A stretch of 64,000 nt of DNA. Source: Bacteroidota bacterium. GTDB lineage: Bacteria > Bacteroidota > Bacteroidia > Chitinophagales > JADJOU01. Position numbers and translations under genes: made by a program. The DNA is taken from positions 1 to 64,000 of the forward strand of contig JADJOU010000006.1 in the NCBI GenBank assembly GCA_016713645.1. The letters are read 5' to 3'. The notes beneath the pieces are model-generated. The model was not told where the DNA came from. It searched no databases and worked only from the letters and a program-made list of their open reading frames with translations. This document shows positions 9,534 through 19,461 of this stretch, in pieces (within the stretch, counting starts at the first letter, position 1; each line of letters starts with the position of its first letter).

Positions 9534-10666
9534 ATGAAGACAATTTTATTCTTAGGGACTCTATTTTTTATTAGCATAATTAATGCTGGAAATCCATGTA
9601 AACCAGACCAAGATAAGATAGATAATATCACTAAACAAATAATTAAAACTTGGGATATTGTATTAGCTGGTGTTGGTTTTTGGGGAGATGGAATTAATAA
9701 AACTACAGCGTCTAAAATTAATGCCCAATTTGGGAGATATAGTTCGCAAAATTTACTTTCCCTTTTTGTTATTGTCGATGAAACTTCAGCACAAGGTGCC
9801 GCAAATAATAGTCAGAGCAACTTAAAAGTTGTAATGAATAAAAAGTTCTATCTAGGCTTCTCAAATGGGGATTATTTGCCGTTTACAATAGGTGGAGGAA
9901 ACACAAAGACCAATGTAAGTAATTCTACAAGATATCCTCGGATTACTTATATTCATTCTTTAAGCACTGTTTTAAGTGACTCATCAATCAAAAAATTAAA
10001 TTCTCTCTTCCAAAAAAGTGAATTAGAAGTCATTAAAATTGAATTTGATAATAACCAGATTGTCGAACGTAAAATTAGTGGTGGGAGGAACGAAAAATTG
10101 ATAGAAATTTTTAACTGTTTTACAAAATACAACGAAGAGAATCCAATAATAATCAAAGAGCAAGATTGGAGCGATCTTCCTCCAAATCAAAATGTACCAG
10201 AAATATTGCCAAGAAATGCTGATAATAAAATTTCATTTTCCAATTCAGCAATAGTGGATGCGGTTTCTAAAGAAGAATTGTATAATAGAGCAATTTTCTG
10301 GGCTAAGAACTATTACAAAAATGACAAATTTGAAATCAATAGTAAGGATGATGGAAGAATAAGTAAAATAGGTCATTTTGACAAAATGTATAATGTTGGG
10401 AAACAAGCAAAAGAAAAAACAAGTCATACTTATACAATCTCAGTATTTGTAAAAGATAGTAAATACAAGTATGAAATTTCGGATTTCAAATGTATTGGTG
10501 AAGATAATAAAGAAAATACATTAGAAGAGAACTATGAAATGTGCAAGTTGAGATCACTAAATAAATTTGCTAAATACATAAATCAACAAATCTTTGAGGA
10601 GTTGATGAAGTTATTCAAAGTCTTGAAAGATCAATGAAGGAAGCAATAAAGAAAGATGATTGGTAA
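9534..10666 (+). CDS. secreted DUF4468-like protein, 3' end frameshifted
   Basis: The signal peptide is residues 1-18. The N-terminal half is unassigned. The C-terminal third (EELYNRAIFWAKNYYK, then DDGRISKIG, then HTYTISVFVKDSKYKYEI) matches the DUF4468 pattern, a TBP-like fold found in secreted Bacteroidota proteins of unknown role. The frame stops at 10637, but a shift near 10610 continues as QSLERSMKEAIKKDDW and stops at 10666, which is the usual family ending (basic helix then DDW). It lies just before the tubulin/actin operon and may or may not belong to it. Confidence 0.72.
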
Positions 10667-10754
10667 ATTTTCATCTGATATTTTGTCTCAGAATGAAGTT
10701 ATTAAACAATAATCGATTACGGATATTTCCAATAAAATTTAATTAAATAATATC

Positions 10755-11976
10755 ATGAATAAATATACATTTTTTATCATTTCAACTCTAATGTTAATGC
10801 AAATTAGTTGCACTGATCCTAAAGTTGATAAATGGGATTTTTCAAAAACAGAATTGCTCGGAAAATTAACAAAGGCTGATGAAAAACTAAATGTCGATAT
10901 TTATTTAGATGCCACAACATCAATGCAAGGCTTTGCCTCCTCTTCTACTACAAATTATGCCAGACTCTTAGATGATTTGGAGTTGGTAGTCAAAAATATT
11001 TGGAAGAAACTGACATTAAATTTTAAAATTTCATACAAAAATAGATACATTATCTCGTGAACAATTCATAAAAGGGAAAAATGAATCTAAATTCTACTCT
11101 GATAGATATACTTCAAACCAATTGAATATTGATAAAGCATTAGTAAATACCAATCCAAAAAGAGTAAGTATAATTATTACGGATCTTTTTTATAAAGGAC
11201 AAGATATTAATAGCGTGGTAAGTGCGATCAACGAAAGTTGCATAAAAAAAGGAATTGATATAGGGGTATTGTCAGTCAGTTCAATATTTACTGGCATCGT
11301 AGCAGATGTAAATCCACCAGTACTATTACCTAGTCAAATTAGACCGCTCCATGTGCTAATTTTGGGGAGTAAAAGCAATATTACACAAGTATTTGAAGCT
11401 TTTAAAAGCAAACCTTATGTAAACTCAAATCAGAAATTACTTATAACCAAACATCCCTTAGAAAACTATGAAGTAAATGTTGAGAAATATAAAGATAAAA
11501 CCAACTCAGCAATTAATTCAGATCAGGGCAAAGTTGCACCTTATAAAGATTTTGGTAATGTGTTTGGTTTTCGTCTAAAAGAGAAAGATAAAGCAGCATA
11601 CCTTTCATTTGAATTAAACACAAAAATCAATGAAGCTTTTCCAAAATTTAAAAGTGAAAATCTCAAATTTACAGTATTTAAAAAAGTTCCTAATATAAAG
11701 GACTCAACTGAAAATGCAAATGATTTAGTATTTGAAGATATTAAAGTATTAGGGGGGGAAATAAAAGGGAAGATTAGGATTGAAAATAAAGATAAAAGCG
11801 AAGCCTTATCCTATTTAATTAATGTAGGCTTTGATAAAACAGTTCCAATGCAAACTCTTGATTGGATAAAAAAATACGACACAGAAATATATACCTCTTT
11901 TTCCCCAAAAGATAAAACCATATATCTAAACAAGCTATTTACTGAAATCGCAACATTTAACACAACCTATAAATAA
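10755..11976 (+). CDS. vWA-domain lipoprotein, frameshifted
   Basis: A lipobox ending in Cys 19 (LMLMQISC) predicts a lipoprotein. The metal-ion site DxTxS is visible as YLDATTSMQGF, and the later strand IIITDLF supplies the conserved TD of a von Willebrand A domain. vWA domains bind partners through a metal ion. The frame breaks at about 11000-11030, where two or more indels separate the two parts. After the break the protein reads IDTLSREQF and runs to 11976. The C-terminal third is beta-rich and unassigned. It opens the operon with the tubulin-like GTPase. A vWA protein paired with an FtsZ-like protein was reported as part of a predicted membrane-remodelling system by Makarova and Koonin. 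Confidence 0.72.
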
Positions 11977-12048
11977 TCCGCTTATTAGTAAATTTTATCT
12001 CTCTATAAGGCATTAATTCTTTTTCTAATCTATAACAATAATTTTTTT

Positions 12049-12507
12049 ATGAACAAAAGTCCCCTAAACCATTTATTAACATTTGCCTTTGGAGCTATAC
12101 TATGGGTAATCTTTGGCGTATTCCTTGTCGCTTACCTTTCTGAGAATCCCGCATTGACATTGAAAGATCCAGCAGATTTAGCAAATGAACTCAGAATAAT
12201 TTTTGGAGTAGGGACTCTACTGAGTATTGTTTCCGCGAGTTATTGGTACTTCTACGGAAATAAGGAAAGTACAGCAGGGGAACTTCAAGCTGCAAAAAAA
12301 AAATGGCTTAGCATATTCATTTTTCAAATCATTCTTTCTGTGACTTTAACAGGAACAATCGTAGGAACAAATGTGACAGAGGGAATAGAAGCAAAATGGT
12401 TTGGTATTTATTATGCAATTAATGCCGTGTTAACATTCCTTTTTTTTTGGCTTGCAACATTCCTTATGTCTCCAAGAACTGTAAAATATATTCCACTAGG
12501 CAAATAA
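12049..12507 (+). CDS. four-helix membrane protein of unknown function
   Basis: A 152-residue integral membrane protein with four predicted helices, roughly residues 10-30, 48-68, 84-106 and 120-143. The second and third are separated by a charged loop (GNKESTAGELQAAKKKW). I do not recognise the family. It sits between the vWA lipoprotein and the tubulin-like GTPase, 12 bases before the latter, so it may anchor the machine to the inner membrane. Confidence 0.75.
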   Translation: MNKSPLNHLLTFAFGAILWVIFGVFLVAYLSENPALTLKDPADLANELRIIFGVGTLLSIVSASYWYFYGNKESTAGELQAAKKKWLSIFIFQIILSVTLTGTIVGTNVTEGIEAKWFGIYYAINAVLTFLFFWLATFLMSPRTVKYIPLGK

Positions 12508-12518
12508 AATATTAACTT

Positions 12519-14090
12519 ATGTTTAAAAATGTTCTAATTGGAATCGGTGGAACTGGTTCTCGCGTAATCGAATCTGTTGTTCATTTATGTGCAGCCGGAT
12601 ATGGTCCCGATAAACTTCACATATTTATTATTGACCCAGATTCCGGCAATGGTAATTTGACAAGAACCAAAACACTTATCCAGCAATACAGCGATTTACG
12701 CCAAAAATTTCAGCGCGTAAAAGGAAATAATTGTTTTAAAACTGAAATCGTAATTCCACCGGACGGTGCCCCTTTTATATGGAGCATTTTTGACGAAAAG
12801 AAATATACTTTGAGTAAGTTTATCAACCATGATAATCTGAAAAAGAATGACCCTAATCTTGCCGATTTAGCAAATGTTTTATTTACCAAGAAAGAACTTG
12901 AAACGAAACTTGATGAAGGTTTTCGCGGTCATCCATCTATTGGTGCCGTTGTTATGTCTGACCCTCCAATGGATGAGTACCCGTTCAAAATGCTTTGGGA
13001 CGATACCGCTTCTCTCCACGCTAACGACCTTCGTGTATTTTTAGTGGGATCTATCTTCGGTGGCACTGGTGCAGCAGGATTTCCTACCCTAGGCTCAGAA
13101 CAACTTATAAAATTCAACGAGCAGAAACAAGCAAAACTAGCAGGAGGGAAAAGTAAAGTTTTGTTGGGTGGGGCTTTGGTGCTCCCTTATTTCAGTTTCT
13201 CTGTTGATGAAACTTCCAATGAGCCAATGTTTGTTACTCCAAATGATTTTCCAATAGCAACTAAAGCCGCCTTACAATATTATAATGATAAACAACTTGG
13301 TTTTGACCAATACTATTTTATAGGTGATTCGTTAGCTCAAAAAGTTGGTGAATTTAGTGCCGGTAGTTCTACACAAGAGAACTTCCCACATTACATTGAA
13401 ATGGTAGCTTCTTTAGCCGCTTTCGATTTCTTTAGGCAAGAAACAATTGAAGGTATTCCTGATAAAAAATATTTTATCTCTTGTCGAGATGATAAAAATT
13501 TAGATTGGAATCAACTTCCATTAACACGAGACAGTAATTTGCTCCAAGACGAGCGAAAGGAATTCAGGAAATTAATAGTTGACTTCTCTGTTTTTGCTTA
13601 CTCATATCTCACTTATGGAAAAGAAATACTAAACAAGGCTCACAAAGATTTGAAAAACGAAGCTTGGTACAGAGATACATTTGAAAAGAATTTCAAAGAG
13701 GAGAACTACTTATTCAATCCGAGGCATGAAGATAATAAAGCTATTTATGAAGTAGCTGATGATTATTTATCCAAATTTCTGTTTTGGATTAGCGCAATGG
13801 ATGATGGAGAGGGTGGAAATGTAAATATGATTAACAAGGACATGATATTTTCGGGTGACTTAGGTCTTAATGTTAAGAATAACAATTTGAAAGACCCTAG
13901 TGCTTTTAAAGCCAATATCGGTCAAATCGTTTGGGAAAAAACAAACAAGAAAGATTTCAATGCATTTATAAGAGAGGGTTTGGAAGAATCTGTTATTAGT
14001 GACGAAACTTTAGGTGCTGGCAGTAAATATTTGAACGTCTTCTATCATGCAGCTGAAAAATTCAATAACAAAAATTTATCCCTCAACTAA
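12519..14090 (+). CDS. tubulin/FtsZ-fold GTPase (Tubulin_2-like)
   Basis: A 523-residue protein with an N-terminal Rossmann-like start (NVLIGIGGTGSRVIE, residues 4-18), an acidic IIDPDSGNGN strand end and the tubulin signature GGTGAAG at about residues 181-187 within LVGSIFGGTGAAGFPTL. These match the divergent tubulin-like family used by diverse bacteria outside cell division. It is longer than FtsZ and lacks the FtsZ tail. Related proteins are known to occur beside vWA proteins, in a predicted multi-part membrane-remodelling system. The next gene starts nine bases after its stop. Confidence 0.85.
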   Translation: MFKNVLIGIGGTGSRVIESVVHLCAAGYGPDKLHIFIIDPDSGNGNLTRTKTLIQQYSDLRQKFQRVKGNNCFKTEIVIPPDGAPFIWSIFDEKKYTLSKFINHDNLKKNDPNLADLANVLFTKKELETKLDEGFRGHPSIGAVVMSDPPMDEYPFKMLWDDTASLHANDLRVFLVGSIFGGTGAAGFPTLGSEQLIKFNEQKQAKLAGGKSKVLLGGALVLPYFSFSVDETSNEPMFVTPNDFPIATKAALQYYNDKQLGFDQYYFIGDSLAQKVGEFSAGSSTQENFPHYIEMVASLAAFDFFRQETIEGIPDKKYFISCRDDKNLDWNQLPLTRDSNLLQDERKEFRKLIVDFSVFAYSYLTYGKEILNKAHKDLKNEAWYRDTFEKNFKEENYLFNPRHEDNKAIYEVADDYLSKFLFWISAMDDGEGGNVNMINKDMIFSGDLGLNVKNNNLKDPSAFKANIGQIVWEKTNKKDFNAFIREGLEESVISDETLGAGSKYLNVFYHAAEKFNNKNLSLN

Positions 14091-14099
14091 AACGACCGT

Positions 14100-15800
14100 A
14101 TGCCTAACAAACATTTATTTCTTCCTAAAATACTGACAGGAGCCAATATTGATGAACCTGTTGCAAATGCAATTTGGGAAGATAAAAGCAAGAAGATAAT
14201 ACTTTCTATAAGCGATGGTATTGAAATTGACGAAAGTGCTCACACGAGAGGTGTTTCATCAATTCCTGACATATATGCTCGACCACTTACATTTTTAAGT
14301 GCACTTCGTACAGAAACACATCCCTTGCGGAAAACTATTCTACAAGAATGGAAAGGTTTGATAAGCCTTTTAGCGTTGCACAAAGTTAAGCCTGACCTGA
14401 ACAATTTAACTATTACTCCTGTAAATTTGAATGATGAAAAATTTAGCAAGGCTCTAAAAAATCTGGCTCCACGGAAAGTAAGGCTTCAACGCAACGGTAT
14501 CGAATATTCCTGGACAGATATTTTGCTCATAAAGTTTGATAATATCCCAATTGGTGCTTTTTCACCAGCTACCTTGGTTTATACATCAGCAGACTACAAT
14601 GCAAATGATGACTTAAAAGGGAAGTTAGTTTCATTAAGAGACAATAGAGGCTACTTGAAACCACCTTCTGACAAACGGGATTTAGAATATATTGGTGAAT
14701 GGTTAGAATGGTTCACGAGAGGATTCAATCAATTTGCAAATACAGATGAAGATAAGATTACTGGTGATCACAAGTATGCGGGTGATTTGAATAAACTCCT
14801 TGATTCATGGTTATTGGAAATAAAACAGGAATTAGGAATAGGTTCAAATGAATCAATAGATGGAGGGAAAGTAAAAATTGGTAACGACACTATCGAAATC
14901 CCACCTTCATCTTTTTTGCCAAAGTACGATATATATAATTTGCTTTTAACTCCACTTGTTAATGATGAAACGTATGCCGCCGGTCTATATAAATCCGATT
15001 ATGCCATAAAGCTTTTAAGAAAAACATCTGGGTATTCAGAAGTAGTAGTTATTACACCCGCATTATTGGCGCAGGACAGGGATTTGTGGGATAATACCAA
15101 ACCCTCTGGATTAAATAAAGACACCACCTCGCTGATTCAATCTTTTTTTAAAGAAGGTTGGGGAACTAAAATCGGCAATATCAATCTTCAACAAAGCAAT
15201 GCAATATGGATTAGACCTGAACTATATTTTCTAACCAATACATTACTAAGAGCTAAAAATGGTGATATTCTTTCCGAAGGCGAAAAATACTTGAATGCTA
15301 ATAATACAAATTATATCCTCCCTTTTAGGCAAGAGATTTTACAATACTTCTCTCCCGATGAAATTAGAGATGTAATTAAACCTCGCTTCGAATCAAAAGA
15401 TGAAAAAATTGTATTTGCATTCGATTTGCCTTTAGCTGATAATACATCCATTGAAGTAAAAAAAATCTATAAATCTAAAGGCGTTGATTTAAGCTCAGGT
15501 GAAGGACAAATTACTGAAACGGAAGTTCCCGTTTTGGAGATATTTCCGAATTATTTAGGAGAATTTTGGTGTCAGTACTTCGTTGTAAACTCTGTAACTG
15601 ATGGTATAGAAGTATCCACTGTAAACTACTCTCCCGATTCTACATTAAATAGTGCTTCTGCAATACATAGCTATGAGGAAGGAGATAAAACATTTAAAGC
15701 TGTCACCACGAAACTTTCTGGGATTAATCCTTTCCCCGAAGGATTTGCGCTAAAAAAGCTTACGCAAGAGTTGGGATTAATATTAATTAAAAAAGGATAA
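14100..15800 (+). CDS. 566-residue protein of unknown function, operon partner of the tubulin-like GTPase
   Basis: A large soluble protein without signal peptide or membrane helix. I do not recognise a domain. Its N-terminal 180 residues hold a strand-rich segment (RKVRLQRNGIEYSWTDILLIKF), a mixed middle follows, and the end is strand-rich. The gene is nine bases after the tubulin-like gene and its stop overlaps the apparent start of the actin-like gene, so it is encoded as a fixed partner of both filament-type proteins. It may be an adaptor or regulator of one of them, which is inference from position alone. Confidence 0.8.
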   Translation: MPNKHLFLPKILTGANIDEPVANAIWEDKSKKIILSISDGIEIDESAHTRGVSSIPDIYARPLTFLSALRTETHPLRKTILQEWKGLISLLALHKVKPDLNNLTITPVNLNDEKFSKALKNLAPRKVRLQRNGIEYSWTDILLIKFDNIPIGAFSPATLVYTSADYNANDDLKGKLVSLRDNRGYLKPPSDKRDLEYIGEWLEWFTRGFNQFANTDEDKITGDHKYAGDLNKLLDSWLLEIKQELGIGSNESIDGGKVKIGNDTIEIPPSSFLPKYDIYNLLLTPLVNDETYAAGLYKSDYAIKLLRKTSGYSEVVVITPALLAQDRDLWDNTKPSGLNKDTTSLIQSFFKEGWGTKIGNINLQQSNAIWIRPELYFLTNTLLRAKNGDILSEGEKYLNANNTNYILPFRQEILQYFSPDEIRDVIKPRFESKDEKIVFAFDLPLADNTSIEVKKIYKSKGVDLSSGEGQITETEVPVLEIFPNYLGEFWCQYFVVNSVTDGIEVSTVNYSPDSTLNSASAIHSYEEGDKTFKAVTTKLSGINPFPEGFALKKLTQELGLILIKKG

Positions 15801-17598
15801 ACAACAGGGATTTTGATTCAAGTCCAACTATAGTAGGTATTGATTTTGGAACATCTAACAGCAACATTTATTTACAGAGTTCAGATGGGACAGAAAGGCT
15901 GAAATTTAGCTTTAGTAAGAATGTAAGGCAATTTACAAGGGCGGAAAATGAACTTAGAGCAAAAGTATGTCAGCACTTTTTTGTTCCTTCCGATGACAAA
16001 ATTCTGCCAACTCCAACAGCACTTCGTGTTTTCAATGTTGGAAAGCATGAACATTTGCTCTTAGACTATTTTGTATTTTATCCATTCGATTACAAGTATC
16101 CCACGAACGTTCATACAAATATAAAGTGGGACTCAGAGGAATATACACGGTTGTTTATCAAATCAATATTACTGCTAATTTTAATTGAACTCATTAGAGA
16201 CCGAAAAGGGAAAGTATCATTCAGATTCTCCTATCCAAGATCCTTTAATCCAACAAAACAATCAAAATATGAAAGTATTTGGAGAAATGCCTTAAAAGGG
16301 ATCATTTACGATGCAAATGGCAGTGATGCTGATAATATATCGTGTATTTCAGGAGCTAGCCGCTCTTCTTTAACTTTTAATACTGAAAATGGCACATTTG
16401 AAATTGATGAAAACACTTTCTCTATTACAGAAGGAATTGCTGCGGGTGAGTATTTTTCAAGTAGTAGTATTATTGGAGATCCTCTCAAAAGAGCAGACAA
16501 AATCAATTGCGATATATGTGTAGATGTAGGAGGTGGCACAACCGACTATAGTATTTGGTTTAATGATAGGATACACTTTGACACATCCGTACTTCTCGCA
16601 GGTAAAACTATTTCGAGCATATTTAAGTACAATCCGAGAATAAAAAACCTACTATTTTCTAAAGATGCGGTAGCAGCTTTGGAGGAAGTCGCTAACAATG
16701 AAACGCTCTTTATATCTAGGTTAAATTTTATTCTAAAAAAGGAAGAAAGTTCTATTTCTTCCAATCTAGTGAAGCAGATAAATAACAAGGATATTAACTG
16801 GATGCGATGGATGTTGGCACTTGAATTTGCCTCTTTAGCGTATTATTCCTCTAATTTAGTTTTAGGCTTGAATGTCCACCTCAAAGGTAAAATTTCTGAA
16901 TCTATAAAAAGCGGAGGTGTTAAACTATTTTGGGGGGAAATGCTGCGAAATTCATTAGCTGGATAGATTTTGGCAATTATTCAGATAAAGGTTTAGCAAC
17001 AAAATTTCTGAACGCGGTTTTTTTAAACGCAGTTCTTGATAAAGAGTTGGGTGAAATGGCATTTAAACCACTTACTATTGGGCAAATTCAATCACCTGGT
17101 CATAAAGATGAAGCAGCAGGGGGGGCTGTTGTTCTCACAAACACTGCTCTATACACGGAGAAAAGTGAATCAGTTGCAGATGCAGATGACTTACAAGATT
17201 TAGTTCTTACTTCAGCAGATTCGACTTTTTCTAATAAAAGTGGTTTAGGATTTGTTCATGGTGAAGCATTGAAAGTTAATAACCATAGTTTTGCTGCTTT
17301 TGATGATGTAGATCATGACAAATTGTACTCAAATACAAACGATTGTTTATTTAATGAAACAGAGTTAAAACAATTTGACAAGTTCATTACAATTGTTAAT
17401 GCATTGGGAGTTAAACTAGGTCTTATTCAAGATGGTTCGCAAATTAACCTATCTGTTCCTGAAAAAAATGCTATTAAGCAACAGGTCAGGGCTGGCATAC
17501 TTAAGCAAGCTACGCTAAAAAAAGAAGAAAGGCTAATTGAACCTGTCTTTATTTCGGAAATAAAACTACTTGACATTTTCCTGCATGAGTTATATTGA
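15797..17598 (+). CDS. actin/Hsp70-fold ATPase, frameshifted
   Basis: The frame is open from 15791 and contains the phosphate-1 loop VGIDFGTSNSNIYL within 20 residues of the likely start. The phosphate-2 loop CVDVGGGTTDYSIW is near 16520, and an FxGGNAAKF segment, comparable to the adenosine motif, is near 16935. The start codon is unclear: ATA occurs at 15797 where an ATG would give a classic ATGA overlap with the preceding stop. A run of six G (16932-16937) breaks the frame, and one more G joins both parts. The protein is about 600 residues and differs from DnaK, lacking the substrate-binding domain. It resembles divergent actin-like ATPases found beside tubulin-like proteins. Confidence 0.78.
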
Positions 17599-19066
17599 TG
17601 AAAACGGAGTTCCAGTTGTCATCAAGAATAGTGAAGGAAAAGAATCAACACCATCTGTAATATGGTTTGACGGAAAGGTGGCTTATGTAGGAGAGAAAGC
17701 AAATGCCAGAAAAATTATGGCAAATTCTCCTATCTATGAGTGTGTAAAGCGTGATATCGGTAAAGATACCGTTCATCGGTATACCGTAAATGGAATTAAC
17801 TACGGAGCTTATGGATTATCTGCTATCATTCTAAAAAAATTCAAGCTTGAAGTATACAATTTTTTTAAAAAGAAAAATTGGCTCTCGCAAGAGGAGAATA
17901 TAAACGACCTGCAAATTCCAGCAGTTATTACTGTTCCCGCATATTTTGGCGAGAAACAAAGATTGGAGACGAGAATTGCAGGTATTGCGGCAGGTTTCGA
18001 TGTGTTAGCGATAATTAATGAACCTACTGCGGCAGCCTTAACTTATGGTATTCAACTTAATGGTTCGCAAAAAATTCTCGTGTTCGATTTAGGGGGTGGG
18101 ACTTTTGATGTAACAATAATTGAAATGAAAGACGGTGAGGCAAAAGTTCTTGCTTCTGATGGTGCCGATGAATTAGGTGGCAAAGATTGGGATGAAATAC
18201 TACTGAACTATATACTGTATGATTTTGAGCAAAAAACTAAAAAGGAAATACCGGATGATGATATTTGGGAGGTAAAAAAAGTAGCCACGCAATCAAAATA
18301 TGCCTTAAGCGAAACAGAATCTGTAAATACAAATGTAAATGGGGGAGGGGATTGCATTGAAACGATATTGTATCGCGAACGCACTACTACTGAAGACGAA
18401 GACCTCGGATTGCTTGATTTGGATGACGATAAATTTTATTTTGAAGAACGTTCTGAAAACTTGCTTACCAATTGCAAGGCAATCTTATCAAACACATTAG
18501 AAACCGCAGGTATAACATGGAATGATTTAGATGAAATTGTTTTAGCAGGTGGCTCATGCAGAATGCCCATGATACCTAAGATGATAGAAAAATTGTCAGG
18601 GCGAAGCATTAGGAAGAATATTCCGGGTTTCAGTTACGATACGGCAATATCACAAGGAGCTGCACTGTATGGTAGGAATAGGAATAAAGTAATTGATGTT
18701 ACTTCTAAGTCTATTGGTATTGAAGTAAAAGAAAATGGTCGTCCTGTAATTGAACAACTAATTAGAAAAAACACCCCGTTGCCCATCAAGATTACTCAGA
18801 AATTCAAATCCGAAGCAAACGCAGTTTTAAAGGTATTTGAAGGAGAAAGTAAGAGTCCTGATGAATGCGTTTTGAGAGGTAGATTAGAACTTGGCAATCC
18901 AGAGGGAGAAGTGTTGGTTGCTTTATCAATTGATTTTAATGGTTTGTTAATCGCGAGTGTTGAAGCGAATGGTAGCATTGCAACTTTAAAACTGCAATCA
19001 GAAGGTGGGGATATAGATGTTTCTGATCTAACTGAATTGATAAAAAAAGTAGATGTTAGGCTATAA
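17570..19066 (+). CDS. short Hsp70 (DnaK-like) chaperone, N-terminus missing
   Basis: The nucleotide-binding domain is clear: AVITVPAYFGEKQR, INEPTAAALTYG, VFDLGGGTFDVTIIEM and IVLAGGSCRMPMI. A substrate-binding beta domain follows (KNTPLPIKIT, LKVFEGES), but the C-terminal lid is absent, so it is a short Hsp70 of about 500 residues. The phosphate-1 loop (GIDLGTT) that should open the protein is not there. The readable sequence begins at TFSCMSYIDENG. The preceding gene ends inside this start. A deletion between two copies of ACATTTT would explain both ends. It probably works with the membrane protein downstream, which looks like a J-domain partner. Confidence 0.85.
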   Translation: MTFSCMSYIDENGVPVVIKNSEGKESTPSVIWFDGKVAYVGEKANARKIMANSPIYECVKRDIGKDTVHRYTVNGINYGAYGLSAIILKKFKLEVYNFFKKKNWLSQEENINDLQIPAVITVPAYFGEKQRLETRIAGIAAGFDVLAIINEPTAAALTYGIQLNGSQKILVFDLGGGTFDVTIIEMKDGEAKVLASDGADELGGKDWDEILLNYILYDFEQKTKKEIPDDDIWEVKKVATQSKYALSETESVNTNVNGGGDCIETILYRERTTTEDEDLGLLDLDDDKFYFEERSENLLTNCKAILSNTLETAGITWNDLDEIVLAGGSCRMPMIPKMIEKLSGRSIRKNIPGFSYDTAISQGAALYGRNRNKVIDVTSKSIGIEVKENGRPVIEQLIRKNTPLPIKITQKFKSEANAVLKVFEGESKSPDECVLRGRLELGNPEGEVLVALSIDFNGLLIASVEANGSIATLKLQSEGGDIDVSDLTELIKKVDVRL

Positions 19067-19080
19067 TTTAAAACTATACA

Positions 19081-19461
19081 ATGTCAGAAAAAATTATTGG
19101 TGGGTCAAGTTACCCTATAAAAACTGAAAAAATTATTGGTGGAGAAGGCGTGCACTCTTCCAACAATAGAGTTACAAATATTGAATCGCCTCATACCTTA
19201 ATCGGAACTCTAAAGGAAAGGATTGCCCTAAGCACAAAATCGGGCGGATTAGAAAGGGTCCCCCAAAATTTTGAAGATAAAAAAGAGGAGGGTGGTGATT
19301 GGGTTACGGTTAACTCCGAAGATTGTTTTGAGGTTCTTTATCTTGATTTTCGGCAACATGAAAAAATAACGCCTGAAATAGTTCATAAAAACTATGAAGT
19401 CATTACCAATTTTTGGAAAGAAAAAAATAAGGGGTTTTTAGGGGCAATCGAGAAAGATTGA
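19081..19461 (+). CDS. KIIGG-repeat protein with start of a degenerate J-like domain
   Basis: A 126-residue protein whose first 22 residues contain EKIIGG twice. From residue 88 the pattern CFEVLYLDF, ITPEIVHKNYEVITNFW resembles the first two helices of a J-domain, where the HPD turn is replaced by KEK. The helix that should complete the fold is found in the next reading frame (YSEDTLTNAFKKLDKANEQL). The two genes may therefore be one protein of about 657 residues split by an indel near 19455. If separate, the next gene starts at a TTG overlapping this stop (TTGA). It follows the DnaK gene by 14 bases. Confidence 0.65.
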   Translation: MSEKIIGGSSYPIKTEKIIGGEGVHSSNNRVTNIESPHTLIGTLKERIALSTKSGGLERVPQNFEDKKEEGGDWVTVNSEDCFEVLYLDFRQHEKITPEIVHKNYEVITNFWKEKNKGFLGAIEKD

